NCBI GenBank assembly: GCA_945861665.1
Contig: CAMAVS010000007.1
Location: forward strand, 88,804-152,803
Origin: Chitinophaga pinensis
GTDB lineage: Bacteria > Bacteroidota > Bacteroidia > UBA4408
Length of the DNA stretch: 64,000 bases
Direction: 5' to 3'
Both the position numbers and the translations under genes were made by a program. Positions 35,667-47,038 of this stretch are shown one piece after another; the first letter of the stretch is position 1; each line of letters begins with the position of its first letter. Below the pieces are notes generated by a model, which was not told the DNA's origin, ran no database searches, and saw only the letters and a program-made list of their open reading frames with translations.

Positions 35667-37262
35667 TTAAAAATCGAAGTAAGTGTTGGATAAAGAAGTT
35701 CTAAAGCCTATAAAAAAATAATTTGTTACGTTGTACTGAAAACTGTTATTTAGAGTACGCATATATACCCCTGTTATAACATTCATATTTGTTGCCCTAT
35801 TAACCTTATAACCGATAGAAAAAGCAGAGGTTGAGAGTGTAGTTAAAAATCCTTGTATTTTATTATTTGTGAGTACTCCGGCATTGTCATCAGGTAATAA
35901 CACATTGTTCCCATAATGCATAGAAGCACTATCTGCTCCGTAGGTAGCGTAATTTATTTTTGCTTCCACAAAAAAATCAAATAATGTATAACGAACAATT
36001 CCAACAGCTTCATTAAAGTTAGCGCCAAGCGGGTGTGCCAAACTCTGGTTGTAGTGTGTGTAGTTTTGCTCCAGTTTTCTAAACGAATATGTGAAAGCTG
36101 TTACACTGTTGTATTCAGCTTGCAGATATAGGTTTTTTAATTTAAAAGCATCGTAATATTTCAGTCCAAATTGATATCCCTTCTTATTATGTGTCGACAT
36201 TTTTTTCCTGTCAACATCGTCTACCACATATTGACAATACAACACCGCAAAACGAGTGAGGTTAAACTTGGCTGTTGCCCCAAGCATAACATTATCATTG
36301 CCGCTGATACCAAATTGCATAGCCGCTGACAAAATAATAGGATTTAAATAATTTGCATTAAAGGTAGGACTTAAACCTCTGCGAACATTGTACATTGTAG
36401 ACTGGAACAAGCCCAATTGCAATTTGGAAACAGGCATATAACTTACATAATGAAAACTGGCAGTCTTTTTTTGAAACAAGGGTTCATTCAATGCGGTTAT
36501 GAATATTCTACCGTTGTCAATAAGTTGCAAGGATGCGAGTATATTGGTAAATTGAAATTTTCCAATGCTCGTAGTTGCCCTCATATAAGGATAATTAAAG
36601 GCGTTATCTGAAAGCATCAAGGATCGATAACCATCTCCAATGAAATGTTTTCCGTGCCCTCCCTGTAAATTAAATTTTTTGCAGGGCGAATAAGAAACAT
36701 AACCCACGGCCATTGCGTAGTCGAAACCATTTGATTTAAATGCTTTTACCCTCCCCTGTCCCGGAACTACTTCATTTACTCTAATAAAACTATCAATATA
36801 GTTTACGAAAAAAGCTTGGTTTTCATAAAAGGAACTTTCGAATGAAAATTTTGTTCCTATATCTCCACGCACCAATATACCTCTCGTATTTTGGTAGTAT
36901 TTTTCTGTATCAAGAGTATTAACTTTATCATATTCCAAATTAAAAACAGGGTCGATAGCTATGTACATTCCTGTGGAAGAATCTTTAAACACAGCCAGGC
37001 TTTCGTGTTTGACTTTTCGCGCCAACCACGATCTTTTCAACGAATCATAATAGGTAAAAACACCGCAGGCCCCCTGTAAATTATAGGTGCCAACATTACT
37101 TTCTATTGTTGGCTTAACGGCAGAGTGATGGTTAATTTTCCCTTTGCGGCTTAGCATCATTTCAGTTAGTTGTGTCGACTGGTAATTCATCGGCAAATTT
37201 TTTTGCTGTGCCATTGTCAGCAAAGGAAAAAAAATGGCAAGTATGTAATAATGTTTTCTCAA
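35667..37262 (-). CDS. RemB/Wzi-like outer-membrane beta-barrel protein, paralogue B
   Basis: 531 residues, signal peptide 1-18 (LTMAQ), beta-barrel-like throughout. [20 protein letters not shown] and [19 protein letters not shown] match paralogue A at the same positions, and both proteins end in aromatic F, as many outer-membrane barrels do (here YFDF). It overlaps fcl by 4 bp (ATGA), tying it to GDP-fucose synthesis. Call by motif; the exact function is unproven. Confidence 0.72.
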   Translation of the reverse strand: MRKHYYILAIFFPLLTMAQQKNLPMNYQSTQLTEMMLSRKGKINHHSAVKPTIESNVGTYNLQGACGVFTYYDSLKRSWLARKVKHESLAVFKDSSTGMYIAIDPVFNLEYDKVNTLDTEKYYQNTRGILVRGDIGTKFSFESSFYENQAFFVNYIDSFIRVNEVVPGQGRVKAFKSNGFDYAMAVGYVSYSPCKKFNLQGGHGKHFIGDGYRSLMLSDNAFNYPYMRATTSIGKFQFTNILASLQLIDNGRIFITALNEPLFQKKTASFHYVSYMPVSKLQLGLFQSTMYNVRRGLSPTFNANYLNPIILSAAMQFGISGNDNVMLGATAKFNLTRFAVLYCQYVVDDVDRKKMSTHNKKGYQFGLKYYDAFKLKNLYLQAEYNSVTAFTYSFRKLEQNYTHYNQSLAHPLGANFNEAVGIVRYTLFDFFVEAKINYATYGADSASMHYGNNVLLPDDNAGVLTNNKIQGFLTTLSTSAFSIGYKVNRATNMNVITGVYMRTLNNSFQYNVTNYFFIGFRTSLSNTYFDF

Positions 37263-38185
37263 AAATTATGTTTTACTTCTTCATAAACTAATTTTATTCC
37301 TTCAGATAATTCTATTTTATGTTTCCATCCTAAATTGTGTAATTTACTCACATCTAAAAGTTTTCTTGGAGTGCCGTCCGGCTTTGTAACATCCCATGTC
37401 AATTCCCCTTCATAGCCTACTATTTTCTTTACCATCAAAGCAAGTTCTTTTATAGACAAATCTACACCTGTTCCGATGTTCACCAAACTGGGCTCGTTGT
37501 AATGTAACATTAAATAAAAACAAGCATCCGCCAAATCGTCTATGTGTAAAAACTCGCGTAATGGAGTGCCACTTCCCCATACCTCAACAGTAGGGCTATT
37601 TTTCTTCTTTGCTATGTGAAACTTCCGAATTAATGCGGGCAATACATGTGAATTAGCAAGATCGTAGTTGTCGTTTGGTCCGTATAAATTGGTAGGCATT
37701 ACAGATATATAATTACACCCAAACTGACTCCTATAAGCATCGCATAACTTGATACCTGCAATTTTAGCTATTGCGTAGGGTTCGTTTGTTGACTCCAATA
37801 ACCCCGTAAGCACACAGTCTTCCTTCAACGGCTGTGACGCCATTTTAGGATATATACAAGATGAGCCCAAGAACATTAATTTTGTTACTTTGTTCTTGTA
37901 TGAAGCATCAATAATATTATTTTGTATCATTAAATTATCGTACAAAAACTCTGCTCTATAAGTGTTATTGGCGTATATGCCCCCTACTTTTGCCGCTGCC
38001 AAAAAAACATAATTCGGCTGTTCGCGTGCAAAAAAATCCTGAACCGCCTGTTGAGTTCTTAAATCTACCTCTTTCGATGATGCAAAAACAATGTTGTTAT
38101 ATCCCGATGCATTTAACTTTCGTATAATGGCGGAACCTGCCATTCCTTTGTGCCCGGCAACATATATTTTGGCGCTTTTCTCCAT
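37259..38185 (-). CDS. fcl: GDP-L-fucose synthase
   Basis: SDR-type epimerase/reductase (308 residues) converting GDP-4-keto-6-deoxymannose to GDP-L-fucose. NADP-binding [10 protein letters not shown] (11-20), LGSSCIYP with the catalytic serine (about 108), and Tyr137/Lys141 in EPYAIAK. It lies 17 bp downstream of gmd, its metabolic partner. Fucose is probably used in the surface polysaccharide built by this operon. Confidence 0.95.
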   Translation of the reverse strand: MEKSAKIYVAGHKGMAGSAIIRKLNASGYNNIVFASSKEVDLRTQQAVQDFFAREQPNYVFLAAAKVGGIYANNTYRAEFLYDNLMIQNNIIDASYKNKVTKLMFLGSSCIYPKMASQPLKEDCVLTGLLESTNEPYAIAKIAGIKLCDAYRSQFGCNYISVMPTNLYGPNDNYDLANSHVLPALIRKFHIAKKKNSPTVEVWGSGTPLREFLHIDDLADACFYLMLHYNEPSLVNIGTGVDLSIKELALMVKKIVGYEGELTWDVTKPDGTPRKLLDVSKLHNLGWKHKIELSEGIKLVYEEVKHNF

Positions 38186-38202
38186 TCTTTTACTAACATC
38201 AT

Positions 38203-39291
38203 TTATTCTTGAAAATCAACCACATCGTGACCACCTTCCAATAGATATTTATCCTTCGCAAACAATTTTAAGTCGAATGCCACCATTTCTTTTACAAGTT
38301 GCTGCACACTATGTTTTGGTTTCCAGCCCAATTCTCTTTCCGCTTTAGAAGCATCTCCTACTAACAAATCTACCTCGGTAGGTCGGAAATATTTAGGGTC
38401 AATTTCAATAATTACTTTTTTAGTTTTTGAATCCAAGCCTTTTTCAGACACGCCTTTTCCTTGCCAATTAATATTTATACCTACCTCGTTAAAAGCCATT
38501 TCTATAAAACTCCTTACCGATACCTTTTTTCCCGTTGCCAGTACAAAATCGTCCGGTTTGTCTTGCTGTAACATTAACCACATTCCTTCTACATAATCCT
38601 TTGCGTGCCCCCAATCTCTCTCGGCATCAATGTTACCAAGAAAAAGATTTTCTTGTAAGCCCAATTTTATTTTTGCTGCTGCACGCGTTATTTTACGTGT
38701 AACAAAAGTTTCTCCTCTAACAGGACTCTCATGATTAAAAAGTATACCGTTACAAGCAAATATATTATAGGCATCTCTGTAATTCCTAACTATCCAATAG
38801 GAATATAATTTAGCAACACCGTAAGGACTGCGAGGATAAAAAGGCGTTGTTTCTTTTTGTGGTATTTCTTGTACCAGCCCATATAGTTCGGAGGTAGACG
38901 CCTGATAAAACTTAGTTTTCTTTTCAAGTTTTAAAATACGAATAGCTTCTAATATTCTAAGTGTCCCCAATGCATCTGTATTTGCTGTATATTCAGGTGT
39001 TTCAAAAGAAACCTTTACATGTGACTGTGCCGCTAAATTGTATATTTCATCGGGCTGAACTTCCTGTATTATGCGAATAAGATTGGTTGAGTCGGTTAAG
39101 TCGCCATAGTGCAAGAAAAACTGCACTTTCTTTTCGTGTTTATCCTTGTACAAATGGTCTATTCTGTTTGTGTTAAACAAGGAACTTCTTCGTTTTACAC
39201 CGTGTACAATGTACCCTTTGTTTAACAATAATTCTGCCAAATAGGCGCCATCCTGTCCGGTTATGCCTGTAATAAGAGCTACTTTAGCCAT
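38203..39291 (-). CDS. gmd: GDP-mannose 4,6-dehydratase
   Basis: First committed enzyme of GDP-fucose synthesis (362 residues, SDR fold). Cofactor loop [13 protein letters not shown] (8-20), RRSSLFNT, Thr133 in ASTSELYG, and Tyr157/Lys161 in [15 protein letters not shown] near the end is typical. First gene of the run gmd-fcl-RemB-like-WecA-like-RemB-like-exonuclease, with a 49-bp gap upstream. Confidence 0.96.
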   Translation of the reverse strand: MAKVALITGITGQDGAYLAELLLNKGYIVHGVKRRSSLFNTNRIDHLYKDKHEKKVQFFLHYGDLTDSTNLIRIIQEVQPDEIYNLAAQSHVKVSFETPEYTANTDALGTLRILEAIRILKLEKKTKFYQASTSELYGLVQEIPQKETTPFYPRSPYGVAKLYSYWIVRNYRDAYNIFACNGILFNHESPVRGETFVTRKITRAAAKIKLGLQENLFLGNIDAERDWGHAKDYVEGMWLMLQQDKPDDFVLATGKKVSVRSFIEMAFNEVGININWQGKGVSEKGLDSKTKKVIIEIDPKYFRPTEVDLLVGDASKAERELGWKPKHSVQQLVKEMVAFDLKLFAKDKYLLEGGHDVVDFQE

Positions 39292-39340
39292 ACAACTAGT
39301 AAATTATATAATAGGCGAATGTAAGAAAAAAAAGTGAGGC

Positions 39341-39757
39341 TTATTTTGTATTTGCTGTATCTACCCCCAAACCACCGAGTTCCTTTTTATCTACTGTAGG
39401 TGGCATAATGTTGTTGCGTATTTTATTTGCCACAAATTCGGCTACCTTTTTTGCCAACTCTGCTGTTTTAAATCCATCGTTTCCTGGTACACCTGGAACA
39501 CTGGGTTGAATAATTGATTTTTTTCCGTCAATATATATATCATAGCCCCACCCTGTAAACCTGCTTGCAGATGGCCCATTCGAATTGTTATACACCTTGA
39601 CTTCAATAATAGAAGCCATTGCCATTTCTATTAATTTAAAACTGTCAGTAACTGCTGTTACCGTTGAGGAATCAGCGGCAATTATTGTTGTTTCTCTCGT
39701 ATTATTGCTACACGAAAAAATTAAGAAAGCGCAAAGCGCTCCAAAAATATTCTTCAT
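39341..39757 (-). CDS. small lipoprotein of unknown function
   Basis: 138 residues; signal peptide with Cys16 in FLIFSCSNN, so a lipoprotein with an unusual lipobox. The mature part is soluble: VYNNSNGPSASRFTGWGYDIY and a helical AELAKKVAEFVANKI. I do not recognise a family. It starts 4 bp after the kelch gene and is probably cotranscribed with it. Confidence 0.6.
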   Translation of the reverse strand: MKNIFGALCAFLIFSCSNNTRETTIIAADSSTVTAVTDSFKLIEMAMASIIEVKVYNNSNGPSASRFTGWGYDIYIDGKKSIIQPSVPGVPGNDGFKTAELAKKVAEFVANKIRNNIMPPTVDKKELGGLGVDTANTK

Positions 39758-39761
39758 AGAA

Positions 39762-40949
39762 TTATTCTGAAATGATTAATTTACCTGTTAATAATTTGTT
39801 GCTTTTTTGTGATAGAGTGTATACATAAACCCCTGCTGAAAGACCACTTTTATTGAATATGTTTTTTCCGCCATTCACAATAAGTTGCAGTACTTCTTTG
39901 CCTTGCAAGGTATATAAAGTAAATAAACTTTCGCTTGTGTCTGATATGTAAATAGTTGCAATATCTTTCACAGGGTTCGGATAAATGTTTATGGTAGCCT
40001 TTTCCGAAGTTGTTTCTGTTATGGAAGTTACATTTTTAAGTTCCCATAAATCAACGTGAAAATATGCAATTGCGTCAACCCCTGTACCAACATAACCATT
40101 GCTGTCTGTCGCGAATGCTATAGCGCCCTTTCTGCCTACACCCGTAAGGTCGGCTATTTGTGTCCAGCTGTTTGCTATGGTATCGTATGCCCAAAAATCC
40201 TTTTTATACAAGCCTAGCGAATCAACTCCGGTACCAACATACCCTTTTCCAAGGAAAGCAAAAGCTGTTGCGTCTTCTCTTTTTGCACCCAGGAAATTTG
40301 CCTTTTTCGACCATGTATTAGATGCGGGTTCGTAAGCCCAACAATCATTCTTCATTCCGCCATCGTTTCCAGTTACAACAAAAGCCCTATCACCAACAAC
40401 AAAAGATGTCGCTTTTGAACGGGCACTTCCACCAAAATTTGCCATTTGTGTCCAAGTATTATTTAAGGTATCGTATGCCCAAAAATCCTGTTTAAAACCA
40501 TTGGCATCATTACCTAACCCGGTATAGCCTAAACCCTTTATTGCAAAAGATACAGTTCCTTCTCTAGTGCCACCACCAAAATTTGCTTTTTGTGTCCACA
40601 CATTAGTAAGTGTATCATATTCGTATAATCTTGAATTAGGACTGCCAGAGTTCCCGCTACAAATAAACCCTTTTCTCCCAAGAGCAAAGGCTGATGCGCT
40701 TCTTCGTGCAGTTCCCAAATAATCTGATTTCTGAGTCCAAGTATTTTTGACTGTATTATACATCCAAAATTGTTTTGTATTTGTTCCGTCAGCATTTCCC
40801 GTCCCTACATAGGCATTTTTACCAATATAAAAGTAAGACGCGTCCGACACCTTTGGTCCGCTATAATCTGCCTTTTGAACCCAAAGCCATTGGGCTTGGG
40901 CAGCAGAAAAAGAGATTGCGAAAAAAAAGAATGCGATTTTATTTTTCAT
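39762..40949 (-). CDS. secreted kelch-repeat protein with T9SS sorting domain
   Basis: 395 residues: signal peptide 1-19 (AQAQ), then about six kelch-like repeats (25-310) with the pattern A.F...GKGYVGTG...... DFWAYDTLNNTWTQ.ANF.G, forming a beta-propeller, then a T9SS sorting domain (about 320-395: INIYPNPVKD, SGLSAGVYVYTL, GKLIISE). Surface or extracellular; ligand unknown. The adjacent small lipoprotein may be a partner. Confidence 0.88.
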   Translation of the reverse strand: MKNKIAFFFFAISFSAAQAQWLWVQKADYSGPKVSDASYFYIGKNAYVGTGNADGTNTKQFWMYNTVKNTWTQKSDYLGTARRSASAFALGRKGFICSGNSGSPNSRLYEYDTLTNVWTQKANFGGGTREGTVSFAIKGLGYTGLGNDANGFKQDFWAYDTLNNTWTQMANFGGSARSKATSFVVGDRAFVVTGNDGGMKNDCWAYEPASNTWSKKANFLGAKREDATAFAFLGKGYVGTGVDSLGLYKKDFWAYDTIANSWTQIADLTGVGRKGAIAFATDSNGYVGTGVDAIAYFHVDLWELKNVTSITETTSEKATINIYPNPVKDIATIYISDTSESLFTLYTLQGKEVLQLIVNGGKNIFNKSGLSAGVYVYTLSQKSNKLLTGKLIISE

Positions 40950-41150
40950 TGTGTTAATTTATTCTTACTAATTTATTAATAAATTGCTTTTTCGATGCTA
41001 ATTTATGCAAATTATTAGTTAATATCGAATTTTACGAATTGCCTAACTTCCATTTTAGTATTTAACAAAAATATTTGTTGTCAAAAATAATACATCTAAA
41101 GTGGTTTAATTATTACATTCGTAATCTTAATTATTCTTAATTATACCCGT

Positions 41151-42542
41151 ATGTTTAAAATCCGTTTTCTATTTTATTTTTTACTATTTACTTTGTTTTC
41201 TTGCTCTGATTCTCCAAATGAAAGAGGGGAAGTAATAACCCGCACTGAAACAGAATACACAACGAAAAACTTACCAATTGGAAAGGCAGATACAGTATTT
41301 TGCAGAACAGACCCGTCTCAAAGTTACACCCTTTACCTACCTTCTACCTATTCAAAAAACAAACGATACCCTCTATTGTTTTTATTCGATCCTCACGCTG
41401 ACGGAAACCTGCCTATAGAAAAATACCAAGCAATCGCTGAACGTTACGGATTTGTTTTTGCAGCGTCAAACAATTCTAAAAATGGGTTGGATAAAGAACA
41501 GCTAAAAAATATTATTGTACCTTTTTTTAAGGATGTTATTGCAACCATTGCGGTTGACTCTACCCATTTTTTTACAGCGGGATTTTCAGGGGGTGCTAAA
41601 GCAGCACAGTTAGCGGCATACAATACTCCATTTATTTCGGGTGTCATTTCTTGCTCTGTCGCATTGGTGAAAAACATAAAGTTAAAAATTCCATTTATAG
41701 GAATAGCAGGAAAAAGGGATATGAATTTATTGGAAATGATTTTAAAAGATAATCAATCTAGCGATTCAGCCAAAGAACATACCCTACTTACTTTTGATGG
41801 AATACACGAATGGCCACCCGAACAAACTTTTGAGGAAGCCTTATTGTTTTTGGAGCTTACCAGAATGAAAAAGCAATCTTCAAAAATAGATACCTTTATT
41901 GTAAATCACTATATTACTTTGTCGGATGCTAATTTAAAAGGAGCGAAACAAGAAGGCAATATTCTAAAAGAGGTTGATTGTTTAGATAAGAAAGTGCAAT
42001 TTTTGAACGGAATTACAAACACCTCTGCTGAGCAAAAGCAATTAAAACAACTTATCGGAAGTGCTTCATTTAAAAATGCTGTAGCTCAACAGACTGAACT
42101 TTTTAATCGCGAAAAGGAAATTCAAAAAACATTTAAAAGCTACTTTAGTAGCTTCGAATTAGATAAAATTTCTTCTGAACTTACAAAATTAGAATCTCCA
42201 AAAAATACCGGAGAGAAAGAAATGTTTGAGCGCATCAAAGGCTTTCTTAGCAATGGCACCTACTCTTATGCTTCTCAATTAATAGATCAAAAAGGGAAAG
42301 AAGATGTTACAGAAAAAGTACTTGCCATTTATAAAATTGTTGACCCTATAAATTCTGAACACGCCTATTTATCTGCTTGTTTATTTGTAAAAAAAGGCAA
42401 TACTGAAAACTGTATTACATCCTTAAAAGAAGCAATCAACCTTGGCTTCTCTGATGTTTCAAGACTGGAAAATGATGGGCGGTTTTTAACACTCCGAAAG
42501 AACCCCGATTTTAACAACATATTGAATGGGCTCAGGAAATAA
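41151..42542 (+). CDS. alpha/beta-hydrolase lipoprotein
   Basis: 463 residues. The N-terminus is a lipoprotein signal (FTLFSCSD, cysteine at about 18). Residues 55-245 are an esterase-like alpha/beta hydrolase: [20 protein letters not shown], the nucleophile Ser146 in AGFSGGAK, and a histidine in FDGIHEWPP. The C-terminal half is helical, possibly TPR-like, ending in [16 protein letters not shown], as in Bacteroidota hydrolases with C-terminal TPR. Substrate unknown. Its stop overlaps the start of the next gene by 17 bp. Confidence 0.78.
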   Translation: MFKIRFLFYFLLFTLFSCSDSPNERGEVITRTETEYTTKNLPIGKADTVFCRTDPSQSYTLYLPSTYSKNKRYPLLFLFDPHADGNLPIEKYQAIAERYGFVFAASNNSKNGLDKEQLKNIIVPFFKDVIATIAVDSTHFFTAGFSGGAKAAQLAAYNTPFISGVISCSVALVKNIKLKIPFIGIAGKRDMNLLEMILKDNQSSDSAKEHTLLTFDGIHEWPPEQTFEEALLFLELTRMKKQSSKIDTFIVNHYITLSDANLKGAKQEGNILKEVDCLDKKVQFLNGITNTSAEQKQLKQLIGSASFKNAVAQQTELFNREKEIQKTFKSYFSSFELDKISSELTKLESPKNTGEKEMFERIKGFLSNGTYSYASQLIDQKGKEDVTEKVLAIYKIVDPINSEHAYLSACLFVKKGNTENCITSLKEAINLGFSDVSRLENDGRFLTLRKNPDFNNILNGLRK

Positions 42543-44565
42543 AAAATCGCATTCATTTACAAATAACTTAATAGAAGAAAGTAGTCCTTATCTATTACAG
42601 CACTCACACAATCCTGTTGAATGGTATGCCTGGAATGAAAAATCGTTACAACTTGCGAAGGATGAAAATAAATTAATATTAGTAAGTATCGGTTATTCTG
42701 CCTGCCATTGGTGTCACGTAATGGAACACGAGTGTTTTGAAAACGAGGACGTGGCAAAAATAATGAACGAACATTTTATTAATATTAAAGTTGACAGAGA
42801 GGAACGTCCGGACATTGATCAAGTATATATGAATGCTGTTCAGTTAATGACAGGAAGAGGTGGTTGGCCACTGAATTGTTTTACCTTACCTGATGGGAGA
42901 CCTGTTTATGGCGGGACCTATTTTCCAAAAGAAAGTTGGAAAAACATTCTGTTGAATCTTGCAGATGTGTATAAACATGAACCCTCAAAAGCGTTGGAAT
43001 ATGCAAAAAAACTAACCGAGGGGATAAGGCTAGGTGAAGTAATTGAAAACAAACAAACGGAACAAACTTTTTCGAATACCGATTTACAAGACTGTTTAAG
43101 TGATTGGCAACAGCGACTTGATGATACTGATGGTGGTCCGAACAAAGCGCCCAAATTCCCACTTCCAAACAACTACCTTTTTTTATTGCGTTATGCACAT
43201 AACAAAAAGAATGTGATACTAATGGAACACGTAGAACTTACACTTCGCAGTATGGCTTATGGAGGTATTTACGACCAATTAGGCGGAGGCTTTGCACGTT
43301 ATTCAACCGATATGAAATGGAAGGTTCCCCATTTCGAAAAAATGCTCTATGACAATGCTCAATTAATTTCTCTTTATTCAGAAGCATACCGAATAAACAA
43401 AAATCCACTTTATAAAAAAATTGTAGAAGAAACAATTATCTTTTTAGAAGAAGAACTAACATCGCCTGAAGGTGTTTTCTATTCTGCCTTGGATGCAGAT
43501 TCAGAAGAAGTAGAAGGGAAATACTATGTTTGGACAAAGGCGGAATTAGAGCAAGTTTTAGAACAAGATTTTTTGCTTTTTTCTGCCTATTACAATGTAA
43601 ATGAAATTGGATATTGGGAACACAACAACTATATTTTATTGCGTAAAAAAAGCGATGAAGCTGTTGCGAAAACTATGGGAGTTGAAGTAGCTAAACTACA
43701 AAAATGCATTGAGCGTTGTCGAAAAAAACTAATAATAGAACGCAACAAAAGAATTAAGCCTGGCTTGGATGATAAGTCGCTTACCTCTTGGAACGCAATG
43801 ATGATAAAGGCATACATCGATGCTTTTGAGGCATTCGAAAATCCAGCCTATTTAGAAAAAGCAAAAAAAGTGCTTCGCTTTATCATTACAAAAATGAGAA
43901 CTCCCGATGGTGGAATTTACCACAATTATAAAAATGGCAAATCTTCTATCAATGGATTTTTAGAGGATTATGCTTTTGTAATAGAGGCCAGTATATGTTG
44001 CTATAATACAACTTTTGAATCCAATTGGCTTACGTTTGCTGATGAGTTAATGCAGTATACTAAAACACATTTTGAAGACACTGAAACAAAAATGTTTTTT
44101 TTCACAAGCATTAAAGACACTCCACTTATTGCCCGAAAAATGGAATTGTCAGACAATGTAATTCCGGCCTCTTGTTCATCCATTGCAAACTCACTATTTT
44201 ATTTAGGCAAATATTTAAGCAAACCTGAATTCGTGAAGCAAGCGCAACAAATGCTGAGTGCAATTAAAAACAATTTAGTATCCTACGGACCAGGCTATTC
44301 AAATTGGGCTATTTTAATGCTGAACAGTACAAAACCTTTTTACGAAATTGCTATTGTTGGCGAAGAGGCAATAAAGAAAGCACAACAACTAAAAAAATAT
44401 TATTTCAATAATTATATTTTATTGGCAAGTGAAAAAGAGGATTCTTTTGAATTATTAAAAAACAGGTATGAGCCAAACAAAACACTCATATATGTTTGTG
44501 AAAACAATACTTGTCAATTGCCGTTAGAAAAAGTGGAAGACGCTATAAAATTACTCACAAGCTAA
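42526..44565 (+). CDS. YyaL/SSP411-type thioredoxin-fold DUF255 protein
   Basis: 679 residues. The N-terminal thioredoxin-like domain (about 10-175) has [15 protein letters not shown] with the Cxx[10 protein letters not shown] and [15 protein letters not shown]. The rest is a six-hairpin glycosidase-like barrel with [32 protein letters not shown] and [11 protein letters not shown]. These proteins are widespread and poorly understood; an epimerase or glycosidase activity is suggested by fold only. It starts inside the preceding gene (17 bp) and overlaps the convergent MFS gene by 4 bp. Confidence 0.9.
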   Translation: MGSGNKKSHSFTNNLIEESSPYLLQHSHNPVEWYAWNEKSLQLAKDENKLILVSIGYSACHWCHVMEHECFENEDVAKIMNEHFINIKVDREERPDIDQVYMNAVQLMTGRGGWPLNCFTLPDGRPVYGGTYFPKESWKNILLNLADVYKHEPSKALEYAKKLTEGIRLGEVIENKQTEQTFSNTDLQDCLSDWQQRLDDTDGGPNKAPKFPLPNNYLFLLRYAHNKKNVILMEHVELTLRSMAYGGIYDQLGGGFARYSTDMKWKVPHFEKMLYDNAQLISLYSEAYRINKNPLYKKIVEETIIFLEEELTSPEGVFYSALDADSEEVEGKYYVWTKAELEQVLEQDFLLFSAYYNVNEIGYWEHNNYILLRKKSDEAVAKTMGVEVAKLQKCIERCRKKLIIERNKRIKPGLDDKSLTSWNAMMIKAYIDAFEAFENPAYLEKAKKVLRFIITKMRTPDGGIYHNYKNGKSSINGFLEDYAFVIEASICCYNTTFESNWLTFADELMQYTKTHFEDTETKMFFFTSIKDTPLIARKMELSDNVIPASCSSIANSLFYLGKYLSKPEFVKQAQQMLSAIKNNLVSYGPGYSNWAILMLNSTKPFYEIAIVGEEAIKKAQQLKKYYFNNYILLASEKEDSFELLKNRYEPNKTLIYVCENNTCQLPLEKVEDAIKLLTS

Positions 44566-45836
44566 ATCCTTTCCAACCCGTTTATCTTCTTCGAAAACAA
44601 AAACAGCAAGCTAAACGAACACATTAAATAAATACCGAATATGGCATAGCACCATCTTACATTTGTTCCTTCAGAGAAAAATGCAATTGAAAATATTGCA
44701 ATAAACAAGGATCGGGTAACAATGTTTATTACTTGAAACACACTTCCCGTTCTTCCAATAATATTGTTGGGAATGTGTTGAAAAAGCCAAGTAACCCTCA
44801 ACACCCTTGTTCCGGCATTGGTAATGCCAATAAGCATTGAAAAAATGAAAAAGTAGATTACACTTTGTGTTATGGAACAAATAAATAACAACACTGAGGT
44901 TATTGCAATCAACATCAAAATTGCCGATACTGTTTTAACCGATGCAAATACTTTTCTGATAAAAAAACCGGCAAACAAAGCACCAATTGCATAATATATT
45001 TCAGCAGATGCATACACATCGGCACCGCTATTTAAATAGTTTTTTACGTATAAAGGCAGCAGTAAATGCACCTCCACCAACAAGACTGCAAAAATAGAGT
45101 AAGATGCATTTCCAAAAACGAACAAAGATTTGTTTTGTTTCAAAAATAAGACTCCCCCTTTCACTCGCTCTAAAATACTTCCTACATCAATTTTGTTTAT
45201 TACAGTTGGTGTATAACGTATCCCTATTATGAGCAATATGGCAATAAAGTATGTTGCGGCATCCAACATAAAAATGTCTGACAAGCTCCACTTCGTAATA
45301 CTAAACGGCAGATTAAGGGTTATGCCCAATAAATTAAATTTCCCATTCTCTCCACCCGACAACAATACAGCAGCAAAGGCTCCCGACAAAACACTGGTTG
45401 CTTGTCCTTGAATTTCAATAAGTGAATTTAAACGACCATAGTTTCCTTTTTCAGTTATCTCCTGGCTTAATGCATATAAAGTAGGATAATGCACGTTGTA
45501 ATTAAAGACCGTAGTTGCAAACACCAATACAATTAGTGGTATTGGAACATAGCCCAATGCATAACCTATTAATGCAACCGAAAAAACAACTACACCACAT
45601 ATTAAACATAATAGCAAAAATATTTTTTTTCGGGAATGCCTATCCACCAAGGCTCCGGCATATAAACTCCAAACAATTACTCCCAAGGTAATCACTGCAT
45701 ATATTTGTCCAAATAGCGATGCGTTGTGCAACACATCAATAAAATGCCAAGGAATAGCCAACATGCTGATTCCCTGAGCAAAACCCGAAACGGCATTTGC
45801 TGTTAGCAATAATAATATGGGGGTACGATTTTGCAT
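44562..45836 (-). CDS. MFS transporter
   Basis: 424 residues with 12 hydrophobic segments. The A-loop [19 protein letters not shown] (after helix 2) is typical of the major facilitator superfamily, DHA/enterobactin-exporter-like branch. It is probably an exporter, substrate unknown. A -7/-33 promoter pair lies at 45848-45877, partly inside recX. Confidence 0.88.
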   Translation of the reverse strand: MQNRTPILLLLTANAVSGFAQGISMLAIPWHFIDVLHNASLFGQIYAVITLGVIVWSLYAGALVDRHSRKKIFLLLCLICGVVVFSVALIGYALGYVPIPLIVLVFATTVFNYNVHYPTLYALSQEITEKGNYGRLNSLIEIQGQATSVLSGAFAAVLLSGGENGKFNLLGITLNLPFSITKWSLSDIFMLDAATYFIAILLIIGIRYTPTVINKIDVGSILERVKGGVLFLKQNKSLFVFGNASYSIFAVLLVEVHLLLPLYVKNYLNSGADVYASAEIYYAIGALFAGFFIRKVFASVKTVSAILMLIAITSVLLFICSITQSVIYFFIFSMLIGITNAGTRVLRVTWLFQHIPNNIIGRTGSVFQVINIVTRSLFIAIFSIAFFSEGTNVRWCYAIFGIYLMCSFSLLFLFSKKINGLERI

Positions 45837-45837
45837 T

Positions 45838-45845
45838 TATATTTG
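45838..45845 (+). promoter_or_regulatory. -7 box of recX
   Basis: TATATTTG matches TAnnTTTG, about 20 bp before the recX ATG. No TTTG lies at the expected distance upstream. Confidence 0.4.
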
Positions 45846-45847
45846 TA

Positions 45848-45877
45848 CAAAGCTAATTGTAAAAGATGGATAGCAAA
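45848..45877 (-). promoter_or_regulatory. promoter of the MFS gene overlapping recX
   Basis: On the minus strand, TTTG (45874-45877) is followed after 18 bp by TAGCTTTG (45848-45855), a good Bacteroidota -33/-7 pair. The -33 element is inside the first codons of recX, and the -7 boxes of the two divergent genes are only 2 bp apart, so the two promoters should exclude each other. Confidence 0.5.
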
Positions 45878-46351
45878 AAGAAGCCCGTCAAAAAGATAAC
45901 AAGTGAAAAAGTTGCCTTGGAAAAGGCTCAATTCTACTGTGCCTATCAGGAGAGATACCAACAAGAAGTGCGAGACAAATTGTACGAATGGGGATTGTGG
46001 CCCGAAGCTGTTGAAAACACGATAAGCAATTTGATTACCGATAATTTTTTAAACGAAGAGCGTTTTGCAAAAGCATTTGCGGGAGGAAAATTTAGAATCA
46101 AAAAATGGGGTAGGGTTAAAATCAAGATAGAACTCAAAAAAAGGAAAATTAGCGACTATTGTATAAAAAAAGGAATGCAAGAAATTAATTCACAGGATTA
46201 TATGAAAACATTAAAGCAAGTATTAGACAAAAAATTAAGCAGTATTAAAGCGGGTACAATTCGGTTAAAAAACCAAAAAGTAGCCTACTACGCTATTTCC
46301 AGGGGATTTGAATCCGATTTGGTATGGGATACCATTTTAAACAAGGAATAA
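45866..46351 (+). CDS. recX: regulatory protein RecX
   Basis: 161 residues, rich in helices and basic residues. It has RecX-type three-helix repeats: KAQFYCAYQERYQQEVRDKL, DNFLNEERFAKAFAGGKF, KKWGRVKIKIELKKRKIS and VAYYAISRGFESDLVWDTI. RecX limits RecA filament growth. recA itself is not nearby. Confidence 0.88.
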   Translation: MDSKKKPVKKITSEKVALEKAQFYCAYQERYQQEVRDKLYEWGLWPEAVENTISNLITDNFLNEERFAKAFAGGKFRIKKWGRVKIKIELKKRKISDYCIKKGMQEINSQDYMKTLKQVLDKKLSSIKAGTIRLKNQKVAYYAISRGFESDLVWDTILNKE

Positions 46352-46511
46352 GGCTATTTTGTATTCAAAAAACGGAAATTTAACACCTCAAAATAGGGGT
46401 TCATCAGTTTTGTTTCCACAGTTACAGGTCCCTGAATATCAATAGTCTAAATTAGTTATTAACAATCAATTCTTTTGTTGTACCTTTACACCGTAATAAT
46501 CCACATTCCCT

Positions 46512-46958
46512 ATGTTAGACATATTAAAGAATTTTGAAACCAAATTTGCTCCTTTAAAGAAAAAAGGCTTAAAAATAAATGGTATGCAAATGATTGATCC
46601 GAAGAAGAAGACACATATCATTAATATTTCAAAACCTTTTTTGTTCGATAACCGACAACTTCCTAAGAAGTACGAGGGCATTACCATTAAAAGTAAAATT
46701 GAAGGTAATTTACCCCAAGAGTTTGCTGTTGACAGAACCTTAACAGACTGGACTAAATACAATTACATTTGGGCTCCGGAACGTTTTGAGAAATACGTTG
46801 ACCGTTGTCAGGATGAGATTAAAAAAGCATTTGGTAATCCAAAAATGGAACGTAGTGAAATGTTAGACGCACTTTGTTTTGGGAACTACGAGGAGCATAA
46901 AATAAAAAGTATGCAACTTATAAAAGAAGGTAAACTTCCTGCTTATACAGAAAACTAG
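46512..46958 (+). CDS. conserved-looking protein of unknown function
   Basis: 148 residues, no signal peptide or membrane segment. The N-terminal half is basic (KKKGLKINGMQMIDPKKK) and the C-terminal half is helical, with DRCQDEIKKAFGNPKMERSE. I do not recognise a family. It is followed by a strong terminator, so it forms a single-gene unit. Confidence 0.65.
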   Translation: MLDILKNFETKFAPLKKKGLKINGMQMIDPKKKTHIINISKPFLFDNRQLPKKYEGITIKSKIEGNLPQEFAVDRTLTDWTKYNYIWAPERFEKYVDRCQDEIKKAFGNPKMERSEMLDALCFGNYEEHKIKSMQLIKEGKLPAYTEN

Positions 46959-46979
46959 ATTTAAAATAAAACTATAATC

Positions 46980-47009
46980 AAAGCACGAACCGATGGTTCG
47001 TGCTTTTTT
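46980..47009 (+). terminator. rho-independent terminator
   Basis: Perfect 12-bp stem AAAGCACGAACC / GGTTCGTGCTTT with a three-base loop, followed by TTTTA. It ends the 148-residue gene. Confidence 0.93.
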
Positions 47010-47038
47010 ATTTATTTTAGTACCGTAAAAATAAATCT

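Noticed and set aside
43238-43435. 65-codon minus-strand open frame
   Set aside because: Antisense shadow of the YyaL-type gene; several similar frames across 42557-44183 were dropped for the same reason.
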